The translations under genes were made by a program, and so were the position numbers. Of a stretch of 13,622 nucleotides of DNA, positions 13,301 to 13,622 are shown in pieces. Within the stretch, counting starts at the first letter, position 1, and each line of letters begins with the position of its first letter. The stretch lies in NCBI GenBank assembly GCA_037446075.1, contig JBBIJH010000063.1, forward strand, positions 1 to 13,622, given 5' to 3'. A model generated the notes under the pieces. The model did not search any database. It had not been told where the DNA came from and saw only the letters and a program-made list of their open reading frames with translations. The stretch comes from JBBIJH01 sp037446075 (GTDB lineage: Bacteria > Bacteroidota > Ignavibacteria > UBA10030 > JAHEZR01).

Positions 13301-13622
13301 GGAGCAGTGGTGCTCTTAATTGGCATCGTGGTGACAAACTCGATCGTCCTGGTGGACTTTATCGCCAGGCGGGTGGCGGTCGAGGGATACTCCCCTAACA
13401 CGATGGTGAAGGCCGCGTCGAGCAGACTTCGGCCAGTTCTGATGACTACTCTTACGACGATCGGGGGACTGTTGCCGCTGTTCTTAATGGGAGAGCGAAC
13501 GAGCGTGTGGTATTCGTTGGCGCTTGGAACGATTGGCGGGCTGGCCTCCTCCACCATTCTGACGTTGATTGTTGTCCCGGTGGTCTATGCGATGTTCTAT
13601 CATGGTCGGCTCAGAGCTCCGC
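10397..13622 (+). CDS. RND-family efflux transporter, HAE-1/AcrB-like (3' end cut by window)
   Basis: Open from ATG 10397 to the window end, 1075 codons, so nearly full length for the family (about 1030-1060). It starts MKIIEKLVNRPVAVSMFYGA, the usual TM1 region. The porter domain contains FPRLSVVTNWPATSPETVEM, a typical PN1 motif. TM4 has GRLVDDSIVVLENI with Asp404-Asp405, equivalent to AcrB Asp407/Asp408 of the proton relay. A repeat of the same topology follows, with TM10 reading LIGIVVTNSIVLVDF; the position of AcrB Lys940 holds Thr980. After TM4 the cytoplasmic loop (residues 415-450) is about 17 residues longer than usual. No Shine-Dalgarno is visible and no intact membrane fusion or outer membrane gene is in the window. 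It probably exports small molecules across the inner membrane with partners encoded elsewhere. It is unrelated in composition and family to the propeller modules. Confidence 0.9.
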   Translation, partial: MKIIEKLVNRPVAVSMFYGALVLGGVFAFTRLPLELAPQKEFPRLSVVTNWPATSPETVEMFLTAPIEEIANTVHGVLKVSSTSEEGKSTVDIEFDQRTEMNFARLELSEKLAAFAETLPPGALAPALQRYVPKDFRNLQGFLSYSLVGERPAHELRKYAEEKIAPSLMGIKGISNVQVVGGGWRELQIEIDPSKAAALGVKVDEIGGRLRELQFSAPVGPVEGGEERALVAVRNSSSRLDDLRGFVVTRTKTGSPVRVQDIGTVRDTLSEPRSFYRINGRPTVTIVIDKEPSTNTLRLADAVFSKIQELTKNLPPGFALIKESDRSQQMRSELGKLYQEIVIAILCIFFVLLLFLRTATAPVLILSSILFSLAGTFLLFWMFGIGLHLLTLAGLVLGFGRLVDDSIVVLENIHRHAAGPPDPLDRIDRASHSRAGPLQRAHVSIPAAVSEIALPVVASTLATVGALLPLNFLPEDLKPYFLDFGIAVGVSLLMSLLVSFTLIPTAAAHLKVPSPRLGFLSVFGNKVAGKYRVILGLALKHKVAVLTVVLWMFGLPMWLLPERIERPGLLGSVYNSTFGSEVYRSVKPYVNHFLGGASHLFFTRVTKGEVWEFGTQTYLVVVVRFPQGTEIERYNAVAQAIEDEVLRIPEGIQKLTARVQTDYAVVRADVTEDAANTSFPYELKNRLVVFAAQTGGATISVAGFGPGFFSGGETSPSFFLKVLGYNYNKVKEIAESFRETIERHPRIAEVDIDRSFGRWNRMFELVLTVDREAIARNGLTVVDVVRTIRTYTRGVMEFSQLLLQGERIPYVVKFAGYNEFSVDDLNNAMVSNSKGQQVRLKELVRIEERRIPSQIVRENQQYLRWISFEYKGPYRFGEQFLDATIKSMPLPSGYLFDRSWPSYWLSVESQISLLQIALIALLIVFMITASLYESFVKPFIVILSVPFSLVGLFLSFYLTDTPFGRGGYGAVVLLIGIVVTNSIVLVDFIARRVAVEGYSPNTMVKAASSRLRPVLMTTLTTIGGLLPLFLMGERTSVWYSLALGTIGGLASSTILTLIVVPVVYAMFYHGRLRAP

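Noticed and set aside
1..13622. tRNA, rRNA, CRISPR arrays and transposase genes
   Set aside because: None recognised on either strand: no tRNA T-arm pattern with a matching acceptor stem, no spaced direct repeats, and no DDE or tyrosine/serine recombinase motifs.

Overview
The window looks like an accessory region from a Gram-negative, probably uncultured bacterium. The evidence is Sec-type signal peptides, a lipoprotein-like propeller, TlpA-type periplasmic thioredoxins and an RND inner-membrane pump. The 6-bladed beta-propellers with a G(R/K)xGKGPGE(Y/F) motif, the carboxypeptidase-regulatory/TlpA fusion and one TAnnTTTG promoter element recall Bacteroidota/FCB-type bacteria. Acidobacteriota or Aminicenantes-like lineages are not excluded, and I cannot assign a taxon firmly.

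Layout: all convincing genes are on the + strand. Three versions of one gene set follow each other. Module A (1-1450) has the C-terminal end of a beta-propeller, an exported CxxC redoxin and a Cys-rich exported peptide interrupted by an in-frame TGA. Next come a possible structured RNA with a strong intrinsic terminator (1819-1845) and a small AraC-type HTH protein whose stop codon lies in the first of three 13-bp tandem repeats. Module B (2560-6771) has a Cys-rich peptide, a lipoprotein-like beta-propeller, a membrane-anchored CxxC redoxin and a large TlpA fusion protein. Then a decayed copy of the AraC gene appears, again followed by three 13-bp repeats at the same distance from a TTGACATT promoter element. 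Module C (7211-9975) has a redoxin-like protein without the CxxC, a beta-propeller translationally coupled to it, a third Cys-rich peptide and a MauE/DoxX-like membrane protein with a CGCFG motif. The window ends in an almost complete RND (HAE-1/AcrB-like) transporter (10397 to the edge), preceded by about 420 bp with no intact gene and a possible membrane-fusion-protein remnant.

Inferred biology: each module pairs one small secreted Cys-rich peptide with an extracytoplasmic propeller and thiol-disulfide proteins. The layout resembles Bacteroides loci in which small secreted peptides (NVEALA type) sit beside 6-bladed propellers. A reasonable hypothesis is that thioredoxin-fold and MauE-like proteins make or check disulfides in the peptides while the propeller binds or presents them. 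The duplicated repeat cassette and mini-AraC regulator would control modules B and C. No function is proven by the sequence.
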